NCBI GenBank assembly: GCA_027491235.1
Contig: JAIXWO010000022.1
Coordinates: forward strand, 124,001 to 188,000
Reading direction: 5' to 3'
DNA from: Sphingomonadales bacterium
GTDB taxonomy: Bacteria; Pseudomonadota; Alphaproteobacteria; Sphingomonadales; Sphingomonadaceae
Length of the DNA stretch: 64,000 bases
In this document: positions 1 to 8,808 of the stretch, piece by piece
Layout: every line of letters begins with the position of its first letter
Numbering within the stretch: position 1 is the first letter of the stretch
The notes under the pieces: model-generated
What the model saw: only the letters and a program-made list of their open reading frames with translations
Told to the model about the DNA's origin: nothing
The model's database searches: none
Program-made: the position numbers and the translations under genes

Positions 1-286
1 TGTAAAGCTGACGCGGAGAGCGAACTTGGACGTCTGCAACATCCTGATTGGAAATCAAGACATCCGAGATGGGGACAGGAAGCGTGACAAGCTGGCCACG
101 GCCCTTGGAGAGTGAAATCTCCGTCGAGGCGCGCTGTGTAACAGGCGAACTCGGACCCGATACCTGGACGGCGCGGACGGTCTGGCGCTTTGGCGCGGCC
201 GCCGGGGCGGAGGTCGTCACGAGGGCCACTGAGATGGCGCTCGCCGCGAGGAGCGCTTTGCGCCCGTAATTGGTGTTGGTGCTCAT
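1..286 (-). CDS. cpaC: Flp pilus secretin CpaC/RcpA, N-terminal part (cut by window edge)
   Basis: The first 95 codons of a minus-strand gene run off the left edge. The protein opens MSTNTNYGRKALLAAS, a basic plus hydrophobic stretch ending around APAAAPKR, which is a Sec signal peptide. It continues into ISLSKGRGQLVTLPVP and DVLISNQDVADVQV, the pattern of the N-terminal domain of CpaC-type secretins that precedes the BON and secretin-pore domains. The secretin forms the outer-membrane channel of the Flp (tight adherence) pilus. The start lies 1 nt beyond the cpaB stop, so the two genes are translated from one message in the order cpaA-cpaB-cpaC. The catalytic or pore part is not visible; the call rests on the N-terminal domain and on the neighbours. 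Confidence 0.85.
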   Translation of the reverse strand, partial: MSTNTNYGRKALLAASAISVALVTTSAPAAAPKRQTVRAVQVSGPSSPVTQRASTEISLSKGRGQLVTLPVPISDVLISNQDVADVQVRSPRQLY

Positions 287-287
287 G

Positions 288-1301
288 TTACTTGCCCCCA
301 AACGTGACTTCTGTGGGTGTCGAACTGCGCCAGACTTTGACAACCGGGCCGCGGTTTGCAGGATCGACAGATGCTCCGGCCGATGGCGTGCCGCCATTGG
401 ATGAAGCTGTGCTGGTCTGGGCACGCGGAACCGAACGACGCTGGAAGCGCGAGACGTCGGCACCCGTCACAAAGGTCGGGTCGGTATCGACCGGACGCGA
501 TGCGATGGCGAGCAGCATCTGCTTTTCCGTCTTCGGGTCAGCGCCTTCGGGAACCCGCACGTCGCCAGATGCAATCGCACGTTCCAGTTCCGACGCATTG
601 TCGGCAATAGAGCGCAAGGACAGCGAGAGCTGACCGATGGACTGGGCCACGGCAATCTTTTCCGCGATACGCGGCGTGACTTCGAGGGTCACGTTGGACG
701 ATACCTTCACTTCGGTATTGCCATCCTTATCTTCGGAAACGGTCCGCTGGTCCGTCGCCAGAACGCGGACGTTGCGAATGATCGTTTCAGAGGCGCGCAG
801 AGCCGGGCCGTCACTGCCGTCCACCGATTGTGTCAGCACCATATCGACGCGGTCACCCGGGAAGACGAAGCCGGCAACGCCGCTTTGCGCGGACACCGAA
901 ACGGTCACGGCGCGCATGCCTGGGCCGAGCGCTGCGGCGAGAAAGCCACGGTCACCCGATTTGACGAGTGCGCCTTGTGTGATCGGCTGCCCGGCGGAGA
1001 TCGCATTGCGAACGACTGTGCCGTGCAGCTGGTTCAGATCGACGTTCTGACCCTCAACGAAATAGGCGTTTTCCACCAATTCCTTGGGCCAAGGCTGATA
1101 GCGAAAGCTGTCAGGGCCGATGATAGTGCCAACGGGCAAGGCGCGGGTCGCGACCAAAATCTTTGGCCCAACGGGCTGCGGCGCGGCTGCAGCTTGCACT
1201 TGCGGTGCCGGAGACCCCGCAAACATGTTCTTCGCCATAAAGGCTGTGACACCCGCTATGATGAGCGCCCCAACCAGGAGTGCGATTTTCTTAGGATCCA
1301 T
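288..1301 (-). CDS. cpaB: Flp pilus assembly protein CpaB
   Basis: A 337-residue protein with one N-terminal membrane segment (LLVGALIIAGVTAFMAK) followed by an SAF domain (ILVATRALPVGTIIGPDSF, about residues 50-110) and a RcpC/CpaB-type domain (GMRAVTVSVSAQSGVAGFVF, then PGDRVDMVLTQ). This is the standard CpaB layout; the protein is a periplasmic, inner-membrane-anchored component of the Flp pilus that works with the CpaC secretin. I chose the ATG at 1301 (MDPKKIALL) because an AAGGGG ribosome-binding sequence lies about 10 nt upstream; an ATG at 1310 would add three residues but sits almost on top of that site. The tail (about residues 295-337) is low-complexity, rich in Ser, Thr and Gly. 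Confidence 0.92.
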   Translation of the reverse strand: MDPKKIALLVGALIIAGVTAFMAKNMFAGSPAPQVQAAAAPQPVGPKILVATRALPVGTIIGPDSFRYQPWPKELVENAYFVEGQNVDLNQLHGTVVRNAISAGQPITQGALVKSGDRGFLAAALGPGMRAVTVSVSAQSGVAGFVFPGDRVDMVLTQSVDGSDGPALRASETIIRNVRVLATDQRTVSEDKDGNTEVKVSSNVTLEVTPRIAEKIAVAQSIGQLSLSLRSIADNASELERAIASGDVRVPEGADPKTEKQMLLAIASRPVDTDPTFVTGADVSRFQRRSVPRAQTSTASSNGGTPSAGASVDPANRGPVVKVWRSSTPTEVTFGGK

Positions 1302-1350
1302 GACGCGCATTCCCCTTGCCGCGTGGGTTAATCATTCAAGGTAAGAGTGA

Positions 1351-1824
1351 TCACCCAAAATGGTTAAAATATCGTTCGTGAATGGCCCATATGCCTGCCA
1401 TGGAAATGGCGACCCCATAGGGAACTTCGATTTTATTGCCGGATTTCCGGGCCTTTTCGCGCATCCACATGCCAAGCGTGATGATCCCGCCGAGTATCGA
1501 CATAACCATCAAGAGTTGCAGGAAAACGATTGCCGGGAACCAGAGCGCGAGTGCAGCGATCAATTTTACATCGCCACCGCCCATCGCATTGAGCGCAAAG
1601 AAGATCGAAAACAGAGCCAAGAAGCCGATGGCGACGCCGATTTGGATGGCGATATCCGGCCATACCGACATATCTGTGGCTGCCCACATAAGCGGTGCGC
1701 ACGCAGCGATGGTGATGACGAGCCAATTCGGAATGGTGCGCGTGCGCACATCGCCAAATGCCGCAAAAGCCAGCATGAGGGCGAGGGCCGCATAGAGCAC
1801 CATGACAAGAGTAAGTCCGTTCAT
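1351..1824 (-). CDS. cpaA: Prepilin peptidase CpaA (type IV, A24 family)
   Basis: A 157-residue polytopic membrane protein with the two aspartates of A24 prepilin peptidases: FGDVRTRTIPN near residue 24 and MGGGDVKLIAALALW near residue 83. It lacks the N-terminal methylase domain of PilD, as is usual for CpaA/TadV-type enzymes of the Flp system. It is expected to cleave the leader of Flp prepilins at the inner membrane. The start ATG is preceded by GGAAGGTG about 5 nt away. It is the first visible gene of a minus-strand cpaA-cpaB-cpaC run, with a 49-nt gap before cpaB; the flp pilin gene itself is not in the window. Confidence 0.93.
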   Translation of the reverse strand: MNGLTLVMVLYAALALMLAFAAFGDVRTRTIPNWLVITIAACAPLMWAATDMSVWPDIAIQIGVAIGFLALFSIFFALNAMGGGDVKLIAALALWFPAIVFLQLLMVMSILGGIITLGMWMREKARKSGNKIEVPYGVAISMAGIWAIHERYFNHFG

Positions 1825-1941
1825 GGCACCTTCCTATAATCACGACGCATTATCAAAGCGTAACTAAGTAAACGAAGACGGTGACGCCTTGTCCCAAAGG
1901 GCAGGGTTGACCGGTCCATGCCGCATCGCCACTGCACGCGC

Positions 1942-3069
1942 ATGGCTTATGATGTCGCCATTATCGGAGCTGGAATTGCCGGAGCGAGCCTTGCGGCCGC
2001 GCTGTCCGTGCACATGTCCGTCATTGTGCTGGAGGCGGAGGATCAGCCCGGATATCACACGACCGGACGCTCTGCTGCTTTCTGGAGCGTGACGTATGGC
2101 GGGCCGGTCGTCCAGCCTTTGTCCTCGGCGTCGGGGCCGTTTCTGGCCCACCCGCCCAAATCATTTTCTGAAACCGGTTTCCTGCTCCAGCGTGGCGCGC
2201 TGATGGTCGGGCGGGCGCAGGATGAGGCTCAGATTGCAAACTTTCTCTCCGCATTCCAAGGTTCAGGCGTTGCCCTTGAGCGGTTGGCGGCAGTCGGTGT
2301 GCAGGCCCATATGCCGGGAGTGCGTGCGGCGTGGGACCGTGCGATCTGGGAACCCAGCACCACGGACATTGATGTTGCACGGCTGCATGCGGCTTATCTG
2401 CGGCAGGCAAAGCAGATGGGTGCCGTGCTAGCGACCAGCCAAAAGGTGCAAGGCATTTCCCGCGGTCAGCAGGGCTGGACATTGTCCTGTTCCAGCGAGG
2501 AAGTGGTTGCCCATCGGATCATCAATGCAGCCGGCGCCTGGGCGGACGATGTCGCGCAGCTTGCAGGTATCGAACCTGTCGGCGTGACGCCCTTTCGTCG
2601 GACGATGGTCCAACTTGAGGTTGCAGCACAGGTGCCTGCGGACCTGCCGCTGGTCGTCGACATCAATGAGCAGTTCTATTTCAAACCCGACGGGCCAAAC
2701 CGCATATGGTTGAGCCCGCATGATGAAACACCGTCACCCCCCTGCGATGCAGCGCCCGAGGAGATGGATGTCGCTCTGGCCATCGCGCGTTTTGAAGAGG
2801 TGATGGACTGGCCGGTTGTCCGTGTTGAGCGGACATGGGCGGGATTGCGGAACTTTGCACCGGACAGGCTGCCGGTTTTCGGCGCAGATCCGAAAGGCGC
2901 GGGCTTTTTCTGGTGCGCAGGGCAGGGTGGCTTCGGCATCCAGACAGCACCTGCCATTGCCGCACTTCTGGCGGCCGAAATTCTCGGCCAGCCGCCAGGC
3001 GCTGACTATGACGCGATTAACCCGGCCGCTTTCGCGCCGGGCCGGAAAAGCTTGAGGTCGCGGGCTTAG
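1942..3069 (+). CDS. FAD-dependent amino-acid oxidase/dehydrogenase (DadA/DAO superfamily)
   Basis: A 375-residue single-domain DAO-fold protein. The N-terminus MAYDVAIIGAGIAGASLAAA holds the GxGxxG dinucleotide-binding motif, and the C-terminus (FWCAGQGGFGIQTAPAIAAL) holds the FAD-contacting glycine-rich motif of glycine oxidase, sarcosine oxidase and D-amino-acid dehydrogenase. A second conserved stretch, RIINAAGAWADDVA, is typical of the family. The substrate cannot be told from the sequence. I chose ATG 1942, since an upstream ATG at 1918 would place eight unlikely residues before the Rossmann strand. It diverges from cpaA, and its stop overlaps the stop of the convergent DUF1508 gene by 4 nt. 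Confidence 0.8.
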   Translation: MAYDVAIIGAGIAGASLAAALSVHMSVIVLEAEDQPGYHTTGRSAAFWSVTYGGPVVQPLSSASGPFLAHPPKSFSETGFLLQRGALMVGRAQDEAQIANFLSAFQGSGVALERLAAVGVQAHMPGVRAAWDRAIWEPSTTDIDVARLHAAYLRQAKQMGAVLATSQKVQGISRGQQGWTLSCSSEEVVAHRIINAAGAWADDVAQLAGIEPVGVTPFRRTMVQLEVAAQVPADLPLVVDINEQFYFKPDGPNRIWLSPHDETPSPPCDAAPEEMDVALAIARFEEVMDWPVVRVERTWAGLRNFAPDRLPVFGADPKGAGFFWCAGQGGFGIQTAPAIAALLAAEILGQPPGADYDAINPAAFAPGRKSLRSRA

Positions 3070-3236
3070 GCCTCGACGATTTCGGCTGATCCAGAGTTTT
3101 GCACATTATCAATGCATTTCAGGCAGGCGGCCTTGGAACTATAGCCCTCACTTGCTGTGGCGAGGACGTTCCCATTCTGATGGCGCAGGCGCCAGCGGAA
3201 CTCCCCCTTGGCATCCTTGTAGACTTCGAACGTCAT
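3066..3236 (-). CDS. Small DUF1508 (YegP-like) protein
   Basis: A 56-residue gene. The translation starts MTFEVYKDAKGEFRWRLRH and continues NGNVLATASEGYSSKAACLK, which is the single YegP/DUF1508 repeat (F-E-(V/I)-Y-x-D-x-x-G-x-(F/Y)-R-W-R-L-x-x-x-N-G-x-x-(L/I)-A-x-S-x-x-G-Y). The family's biochemical role is not established. A good ribosome-binding site (GGGGAG, about 7 nt before ATG) supports translation. It lies 33 nt downstream of rnhA on the same strand, so it is probably the last gene of ispH-thrB-rnhA, and its stop shares the tetranucleotide TTAG with the stop of the convergent oxidoreductase. Confidence 0.85.
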   Translation of the reverse strand: MTFEVYKDAKGEFRWRLRHQNGNVLATASEGYSSKAACLKCIDNVQNSGSAEIVEA

Positions 3237-3269
3237 CTCGTTCTCCCCATCCGCTTGGTGGTGGAGCGA

Positions 3270-3728
3270 TTATGCGCCGCTTTTTGCCGCATTCAAGGCG
3301 GCGTCGCTGGCTAGTTTGTCCGCGCGTTCATTGTCTGGGTCGCCATTATGGCCCTTCACCCAGCGCCAATCGATGGTGTGCGGCGCACTGGCTTCGACAA
3401 GCTCTTGCCATAGTTCAGCATTTTTGACTGGCTTCTTGTCGGCGGTGCGCCAGCCATTCTTGCGCCAGCCGTGAATCCACTTCGTAATTCCGTCGCGCAC
3501 ATAGACGCTGTCGGTCTCCAAAATGACCTCGCAGGGCCGCTTTAACGCCTGAAGTCCGCGAATCGCCGCCGTCAATTCCATCCGGTTGTTGGTCGTCAGC
3601 GCCTCGCCACCCGATAAATCCCGCTCGCTGCCATTGGCGGCGCGCAGGACGACACCCCAGCCTCCGGGGCCGGGATTGCCTTTGCAGGCGCCGTCGGTCG
3701 ACATCTTGATACGGGGCAGGTCGGTCAC
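3270..3728 (-). CDS. rnhA: Ribonuclease HI
   Basis: A 152-residue RNase HI that degrades the RNA strand of RNA-DNA hybrids. The catalytic carboxylates are visible: the Asp of [17 protein letters not shown], the Glu of [12 protein letters not shown], the Asp of [12 protein letters not shown] and the Asp of NERADKLA near the C-terminus; the histidine of [11 protein letters not shown] is the flap His. Length matches the bacterial family (about 150). The start is a GTG whose bases overlap the thrB stop (GTGA), so rnhA is translationally coupled to thrB, an arrangement common in sphingomonads. Confidence 0.97.
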   Translation of the reverse strand: MTDLPRIKMSTDGACKGNPGPGGWGVVLRAANGSERDLSGGEALTTNNRMELTAAIRGLQALKRPCEVILETDSVYVRDGITKWIHGWRKNGWRTADKKPVKNAELWQELVEASAPHTIDWRWVKGHNGDPDNERADKLASDAALNAAKSGA

Positions 3729-4660
3729 TGGGCGGCGTAATGTTCAAGCCGGCTAAGGAAGGCCATCGGGTCCTTGCGCGTCACAAATGCGTCAGCCGGC
3801 GTGTTGAGCCAATCCCAAGCGCGGGTCAGCAGGAAGCGCAGGCAGGCCCCGCGCGCGAGAATGAAAAAGGCGGCGCGTTCGGCCCCGGTCCGCCCGAAGC
3901 TCTCATCATATCCACTGACAAGCGCTGCGCCGACGTCTGCCAGATAGGCGTTTTCCGCGTCAAAGCTCCACGACACATGGGTCACAGCCAGATCCCAAGC
4001 GCGGATTTCTGTGCAGGCGAAGTAGAAGTCGATGACCGCGCAGACAGTGTCGCCCGCCATCAGGACATTGTCGGGGAAGAGATCCGCATGGATCACGCTT
4101 TTGTCGAGATCGGCGGGCCAGTTGGCACGAAGGAAGGCGCATTCTTCGGCCACCCGCTGTTTGAGGCCCGGCTGGATTTTGTCCAGATCATCCCCGCAGC
4201 GCGCCGCCAGCTCAAGCCAACCGTCCAGCCCGAGCGTATTGGGGCGGTTGAGCGTGAAGTCCTTCAGCGCCCCATGCAGCTGGCCCAGCGCCCGTCCGGT
4301 CGACAAAGCCTGCGCCTGTGTCGGGTGGGTCACGCTCAAGCCGGGCATGAACTCCATCATCGCCATCGACTTGCCCTTGTGGCTGATCGTGGCGGCACCT
4401 CCAGCCGTCTTAAGGGACGCGGGCACGGGGCATCCCTTGGCCACCAGATGATCGATCATCGCCATGAAAAAGGGTAGGTCTGCCGTGTCGACCCGTTTTT
4501 CATAGACGGTGAAGATGAAGCGGCCCTTGGTCGTTTCGACCAGATAGTTGCTGTTCTCAACGCCTTCGGCGATGCCCTTAGCGGAAATCAGTTTGCCTGC
4601 ATCAAATTGCAGGACGAGTTCGGCCATCTCCTCAGCCGGGATCTGGGTGTAGACAGCCAT
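3725..4660 (-). CDS. thrB: Homoserine kinase (APH-fold ThrB)
   Basis: A 311-residue enzyme of the aminoglycoside-phosphotransferase fold, the homoserine kinase type found in alphaproteobacteria and pseudomonads rather than the GHMP type of E. coli. It phosphorylates homoserine on the way to threonine. The N-terminus [12 protein letters not shown] and [15 protein letters not shown] is characteristic; the catalytic loop is [12 protein letters not shown] (His-x-Asp with the downstream Asn) and the metal-binding Asp is in CAVIDFYFA. It sits 5 nt after ispH and overlaps rnhA. Confidence 0.95.
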   Translation of the reverse strand: MAVYTQIPAEEMAELVLQFDAGKLISAKGIAEGVENSNYLVETTKGRFIFTVYEKRVDTADLPFFMAMIDHLVAKGCPVPASLKTAGGAATISHKGKSMAMMEFMPGLSVTHPTQAQALSTGRALGQLHGALKDFTLNRPNTLGLDGWLELAARCGDDLDKIQPGLKQRVAEECAFLRANWPADLDKSVIHADLFPDNVLMAGDTVCAVIDFYFACTEIRAWDLAVTHVSWSFDAENAYLADVGAALVSGYDESFGRTGAERAAFFILARGACLRFLLTRAWDWLNTPADAFVTRKDPMAFLSRLEHYAAQ

Positions 4661-4665
4661 GGCGA

Positions 4666-5613
4666 TTAGTCCGCCAGTTCGCGCGGCAGTTTGAAGACCA
4701 TGTTTTCGGTCGCGGTGGTGACTTCCTCTTCGACGACGTTGAAGCGCTCCTGCAGCGCCGTCACGATTTCGCGCACCAGAATTTCAGGGGCAGAGGCGCC
4801 TGCGGTCAGCCCGACCCGGGTCGCATCGCCCAGCCAGTCAAAATCGATCTCATGCGCGCGCTGGACGAGCAGGGCAGGCACGCCCATCCGCTCGCCGACT
4901 TCGGCAAGGCGCATCGAATTAGAAGAATTGGGCGCCCCGATCACGATCAGGCGCTCAACCGATTGGCAGATGGCCTTCACGGCGTCCTGCCGGTTGGATG
5001 TGGCATAGCAGATGTCGTCGCCCCGGGGACCGGTAATTTCGGGGAAACGCGCCTTGAGCGCGCCGATCACCGCCGCTGTGTCGTCGACCGAAAGGGTGGT
5101 CTGCGTTAGAAAACCGAGCGTGCTGCCATCTAGGTCTGGCAGTTTCGCAACATCCTCGACGGTTTCGACGAGGGTCATGTTTCCGTCAGGTACCTGCCCG
5201 AACGTGCCGATGACTTCTGGATGCCCCGCATGGCCAATGAACAGGATGTGCTTGCCCTGATCAACAAGGCGTTCGACCTGACGGTGCACCTTGGAGACGA
5301 GCGGGCAGGTCGCGTCCAGCCATTCGAGGCCGCGGGCGTCGGCGGTGGCCGGGACGATCTTGGGCACGCCGTGCGCTGAAAAGATGACGGGAACGCCGTC
5401 TGGAACTTCGTCCAATTCCTCCACAAAGACCGCGCCTTTGGCCTTCAGGCTTTCGACGACATACTTATTGTGGACGATCTCATGCCGGACATAAACGGGC
5501 GCGCCATATTTCTCGATCGACTTTTCGACGATCACAATGGCGCGGTCGACACCGGCGCAAAAGCCGCGCGGGGCGGCGATCATAAGGGTCAGGGTGGGCT
5601 TCGTATCGCTCAT
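4666..5613 (-). CDS. ispH: 4-hydroxy-3-methylbut-2-enyl diphosphate reductase
   Basis: A 315-residue IspH, the last step of the methylerythritol phosphate pathway to IPP and DMAPP. The three iron-sulphur-cluster cysteines are in [24 protein letters not shown] and [12 protein letters not shown]; the conserved [11 protein letters not shown] is present. The reading frame stays open far upstream to about 6411, but that extension lies antisense to the lipoprotein gene. The family N-terminus ([19 protein letters not shown]) fixes the start at 5613. First gene of ispH-thrB-rnhA-DUF1508. Confidence 0.97.
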   Translation of the reverse strand: MSDTKPTLTLMIAAPRGFCAGVDRAIVIVEKSIEKYGAPVYVRHEIVHNKYVVESLKAKGAVFVEELDEVPDGVPVIFSAHGVPKIVPATADARGLEWLDATCPLVSKVHRQVERLVDQGKHILFIGHAGHPEVIGTFGQVPDGNMTLVETVEDVAKLPDLDGSTLGFLTQTTLSVDDTAAVIGALKARFPEITGPRGDDICYATSNRQDAVKAICQSVERLIVIGAPNSSNSMRLAEVGERMGVPALLVQRAHEIDFDWLGDATRVGLTAGASAPEILVREIVTALQERFNVVEEEVTTATENMVFKLPRELAD

Positions 5614-5697
5614 CTTATCGCAGCCCCTACGCGATTGCTTGCAGGCGGGAAAGCGGGTTCCTATACGGGCGGTCCTAATTCTTCGGGGATACCGCCT

Positions 5698-6342
5698 GTG
5701 ACCTTCCGTAAATCGTTGTTGCTCTCCGGCCTTGCCGCCGTTTCCCTCGCTGGTTGCGCCAAGGATGGGGACTTCGATTCGAGCGGCGGCATCGCCGTGA
5801 CCCGTTCTTCCTGTCCGGCTGTGGCGGTGCCTGTTTACACTGGTGATCTGACGCTTTTTGATCCGGCAACCAGCCGGGATGCGCGCGCGATTGACGTCGT
5901 GGCGACGCTCACCAACGTCCGCTCGACCTGTGCGGAACAGGGCGAAGACATTGTGACCAACGCGACATTCGATGTCGTTGCCATCCGCCGCGACAGCGCG
6001 GGCGCGCGTCAGGTGGAACTGCCTTACTTCGTGTCCGTGGTGCAGGGTGGCCGTGCTGTGGTGTCCAAGCGCGTCAACCGTGTCACGATCAACTTCGCCG
6101 ACGGTCAGACCCGTGCCTCGGGCAAGGGCACAGCGGCAGGCTTCATCAACCGGGCGGCAGCGACCCTGCCACCCGAAATTCAGGAACGCCTGACGCGCAA
6201 GCGCAAGGCGGGGGACATGGACGCAGCGGTTGATCCCCTGGCTGTTCCCGAAGTTCGCGCAGCGGTGCAGCGGGCGAGCTTTGAGATGCTGATTGGCTTC
6301 CAGATGACGGACGCTCAATTGCAGTATAACGCAACCCGCTAA
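5698..6342 (+). CDS. Predicted lipoprotein of unknown function
   Basis: A 214-residue exported protein. The N-terminus [20 protein letters not shown] is a lipoprotein signal peptide with the lipobox LAGC, so the mature protein should be anchored by its Cys at about residue 20. The rest has no motif I recognise; it has beta-type alternation and a C-terminal helix-like region ([13 protein letters not shown]). I chose a GTG start at 5698 with a GGGGAT ribosome-binding sequence 8-9 nt upstream; the open frame runs further 5', across the divergent ispH start. Its stop overlaps the ATG of the MOSC gene (TAATG), so the two are probably co-translated. No enzymatic function is proposed. Confidence 0.75.
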   Translation: MTFRKSLLLSGLAAVSLAGCAKDGDFDSSGGIAVTRSSCPAVAVPVYTGDLTLFDPATSRDARAIDVVATLTNVRSTCAEQGEDIVTNATFDVVAIRRDSAGARQVELPYFVSVVQGGRAVVSKRVNRVTINFADGQTRASGKGTAAGFINRAAATLPPEIQERLTRKRKAGDMDAAVDPLAVPEVRAAVQRASFEMLIGFQMTDAQLQYNATR

Positions 6343-6986
6343 TGCAGGTCTCCATCCGGACCCTGCTTTCGGGACGGGTCCAGCCCTTTGCGCGCGGTGA
6401 AGGCAGCGCAATTTCCAAAGCGCCTCTCACCGGCAAAGTCTGCATTACCCGTTCGGGCGTCGTCGGTGATGAGCAGGCGGACGCTGTTCATCATGGCGGG
6501 CCGGATAAGGCGCTGCACCATTATCCCTTCGACCATTATGAACGCTGGCGTCGCGACGCTGTCCACGCCGATCTGCGGGATGCAGGCACGTTCGGTGAGA
6601 ATGTCTCGACGCTTGGCTTGACCGAAGACGATGTGTGCATCGGCGACAGGTTCCGGTTCGGGACTGTCCTCGTCGAGGTCAGCCAGGCGCGCAAGCCTTG
6701 CTGGAAGCAGGGCGACAGGCTCGATTGGACCCAATTGCCGTCGCTGATGGTCCGCGAAGGGCGCTCGGGCTGGTATTACCGCGTGATTGAAGAAGGCGAC
6801 GCCGAAGCGGGCGATGCGCTGACGCTTGTCGACAGGATGTTGCCCGAATGGACGGTTCGGCGCGTGTTTGACCTGATCGTTGCGGGCAAGAACAAGAATG
6901 ACAAGGCTGCCTTCCGCGCGCTGGCAGAAATGGACGTTCTGTTCGACGGATGGCGAAAAATTGCGGCCGAGCGTCTGCGCGATTGA
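6342..6986 (+). CDS. MOSC domain protein (YiiM-like)
   Basis: A 214-residue MOSC-domain protein followed by a 3-alpha tail, the layout of E. coli YiiM. MOSC proteins are related to the C-terminal domain of molybdenum-cofactor sulfurase; YiiM-type members take part in molybdenum-cofactor-dependent reduction of N-hydroxylated compounds. Visible signature elements are [26 protein letters not shown] and QARKPCWK, the last holding the conserved Cys. The start codon overlaps the lipoprotein stop. A perfect inverted repeat and then the glycine riboswitch follow directly, so this gene ends its transcription unit. Confidence 0.88.
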   Translation: MQVSIRTLLSGRVQPFARGEGSAISKAPLTGKVCITRSGVVGDEQADAVHHGGPDKALHHYPFDHYERWRRDAVHADLRDAGTFGENVSTLGLTEDDVCIGDRFRFGTVLVEVSQARKPCWKQGDRLDWTQLPSLMVREGRSGWYYRVIEEGDAEAGDALTLVDRMLPEWTVRRVFDLIVAGKNKNDKAAFRALAEMDVLFDGWRKIAAERLRD

Positions 6987-7001
6987 CTCTATGGGCGCGA
7001 C

Positions 7002-7018
7002 CGGTCATCTGATGACCG
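7002..7018. repeat. Inverted repeat between MOSC gene and glycine riboswitch
   Basis: The sequence CGGTCAT-ctg-ATGACCG is a perfect 7-nt inverted repeat, 16 nt after the MOSC stop and immediately before the riboswitch. No T-run follows, so it is not a classical intrinsic terminator. It may be an operator near the gcv promoter or part of a weak terminator. What is seen is only the symmetry; function is inferred from position. Confidence 0.35.
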
Positions 7019-7019
7019 T

Positions 7020-7212
7020 CGCTGACAGCGCGGGAGAGAGGTTCGTTTAACGGACCCGCCGAAGGAGCAACCGCCCCGGAATCTCTCAGGCAAAAGGACC
7101 GCGCTGACATATGTGACACTCTGGAAAGAGTTCCAGCGAAAGCTGGAGCCGCCGAAGGGGTAACTCTGGATTTGATCCGGAGGAAAGCTCTCAGGTTCCC
7201 GTGACAGAGGGG
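7020..7212 (+). ncRNA. Tandem glycine riboswitch upstream of gcvT
   Basis: Two glycine aptamers are seen in a row. Aptamer 1 (about 7021-7108) has the hallmarks CGGGAGAG, CCGCCGAAGGAGCAA and CTCTCAGGCAAAAGGACCG. Aptamer 2 (about 7113-7212) has GAAAGAGTTCCAG, CCGCCGAAGGGGTAA and GCTCTCAGG, closing with GTGACAGAGGGGG. The tandem form with a short linker is the classical arrangement in front of glycine-cleavage operons, where glycine binding turns expression on. Between it and gcvT lies a further hairpin (GGTGC ... GCACC, 7217-7243) and the ribosome-binding sequence GTGGAG, so control may act on translation or on early termination. This is the 287-nt stretch between the MOSC gene and gcvT. Confidence 0.95.
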
Positions 7213-7272
7213 GTCTGGTGCATCGCCGATAGGGCAACGCACCGGTCACCTGAACACGTGGAGTCCTGATTA

Positions 7273-8412
7273 GTGAGCGACACAAACGAAATCGAAGAAA
7301 GCACAACAGATGCGCCTTTGGCGTTACCGTTGGACGCATGGCATCGCGCCCGCGGGGCCCGCATGGTCGCGTTTGCGGGTTATGTCATGCCAATTCAATA
7401 TGATGGCATCATGGCCGAGCATCTTTGGACGCGCGAAAGTGCAGGCCTGTTTGATGTCTCGCACATGGGGCAGCTCATCCTGTCGGGTGAGGGCGTCGAT
7501 GCGGCACTCGAAACACTAGTGCCCGGTGACATTGCCGCGCTGGCCGAGGGCAAGCAGCGTTACTCCCTCCTCCTCAGTGAAGATGGCGGCATCCTTGATG
7601 ACCTGATGATCACCCGCGCGCCGATGGGGCTCTACGTCGTCGTCAACGGCGCGGTGAAGTGGGACGATATCGCCCATCTGCGCGAACATCTGCCCGATGA
7701 GATCAACATCTCGCATCTGGAAGACCGCGCGTTGCTCGCGCTGCAAGGGCCGAAAGCCGTCGACGCGCTCAAGCGGATCGTGCCCGGCGTGGACACACTC
7801 TTCTTCATGGAGGCCGGGTCCTTTTTCTGGGGGCTGGAGCCGCTCTGGATCAGCCGCTCGGGCTATACGGGCGAAGACGGGTTTGAGATTTCGATCCCTG
7901 CCGAGCATGTTGCTGAGTTTGCCGACCTTCTCTGCGCGCAGCCCGAAGTGAAGCCCATCGGCCTTGGCGCGCGCGATTCGCTGCGGCTGGAGGCCGGCCT
8001 GCCGCTCTACGGGCACGATCTTGACCCCGCGACCGACCCGATTGAGGGCGATCTTTCGTTTGCGATCTCCAAGCGTCGCCGCACGGAAGGCGGCTTTCCG
8101 GGAAGCGGCCGCATCTTGAAGGCATTGGCTAATGGCGCCGCGCGCAAGCGCGTTGGCCTCTTGATCGAGGGCAAGATGCCGGTGCGCGAAGGTGCGCTGC
8201 TCTTTGCCGGCGCCGATGTCGTCGGCGAAGTCACGTCGGGCGGCTTTGCCCCTACCGTCAACGCCCCCATTGCCATGGGCTTCGTGGCTGCGCCGCACAG
8301 CGCGTCCGGCACAAATCTCGAAGCTGAAGTCCGCGGAAAGCGTGTGCCGGTCACCGTCACGACGCTTCCCTTCGTTCCCCACCACTATCACCGCAAAGGA
8401 GCTGCCCAATGA
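7273..8412 (+). CDS. gcvT: Glycine cleavage system T protein (aminomethyltransferase)
   Basis: A 379-residue tetrahydrofolate-dependent aminomethyltransferase. It takes the aminomethyl group from the H-protein lipoate and releases ammonia and methylene-THF. Seen are the family N-terminus ([16 protein letters not shown]), the FDVSHMGQ motif, [11 protein letters not shown] and [18 protein letters not shown]. The start is a GTG at 7273, eight bases after GGAG, and translation begins with about 15 residues of polar leader before the conserved fold. First gene after the tandem glycine riboswitch; its end overlaps gcvH by 4 nt (ATGA). Confidence 0.97.
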   Translation: MSDTNEIEESTTDAPLALPLDAWHRARGARMVAFAGYVMPIQYDGIMAEHLWTRESAGLFDVSHMGQLILSGEGVDAALETLVPGDIAALAEGKQRYSLLLSEDGGILDDLMITRAPMGLYVVVNGAVKWDDIAHLREHLPDEINISHLEDRALLALQGPKAVDALKRIVPGVDTLFFMEAGSFFWGLEPLWISRSGYTGEDGFEISIPAEHVAEFADLLCAQPEVKPIGLGARDSLRLEAGLPLYGHDLDPATDPIEGDLSFAISKRRRTEGGFPGSGRILKALANGAARKRVGLLIEGKMPVREGALLFAGADVVGEVTSGGFAPTVNAPIAMGFVAAPHSASGTNLEAEVRGKRVPVTVTTLPFVPHHYHRKGAAQ

Positions 8413-8780
8413 CCCGTTATTTCACCGATGAACATGAATGGATCGATGTTGACGGCGACAGCGCGACGGTTGGCATTACCGATTATGCGCAGGGCCAACT
8501 GGGCGACATCGTGTTCGTCGAAACCCCCGATGCGGGCAAGTCCCTCACTAAGGGTGGCGATGCCGCCGTCGTGGAATCGGTGAAGGCGGCCTCCGACGTC
8601 TATGCACCTGTCTCCGGCACGGTGACCGAAGGCAATCCCGCGCTCGCCGATGATCCCGCGCTCGTGAATTCAGACCCGGAAGGCGAGGGCTGGTTCTTCA
8701 AGCTCATGCTTGCCGACCCGTCCGAACTCGACGGCCTGATGGACGCAGCCGCCTACAAGGCGTTCGTCGCGGGGCTCTGA
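8409..8780 (+). CDS. gcvH: Glycine cleavage system H protein (lipoyl carrier)
   Basis: A 123-residue lipoyl-domain protein. The lipoylated lysine is in [17 protein letters not shown], and the N-terminus ([19 protein letters not shown]) is the standard GcvH start. It shuttles the aminomethyl group between the P, T and L proteins in the cytoplasm. The start overlaps the gcvT stop, and gcvPA follows after 28 nt. Length is normal for the family (about 120-130). Confidence 0.98.
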   Translation: MTRYFTDEHEWIDVDGDSATVGITDYAQGQLGDIVFVETPDAGKSLTKGGDAAVVESVKAASDVYAPVSGTVTEGNPALADDPALVNSDPEGEGWFFKLMLADPSELDGLMDAAAYKAFVAGL

Positions 8781-8808
8781 GCCCGACAGCAAACTGGAGA
8801 CACATCCG

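Noticed and set aside
5614-6411. Upstream extension of ispH to 6411
   Set aside because: The added 266 residues have no IspH homology and lie antisense to the lipoprotein gene.
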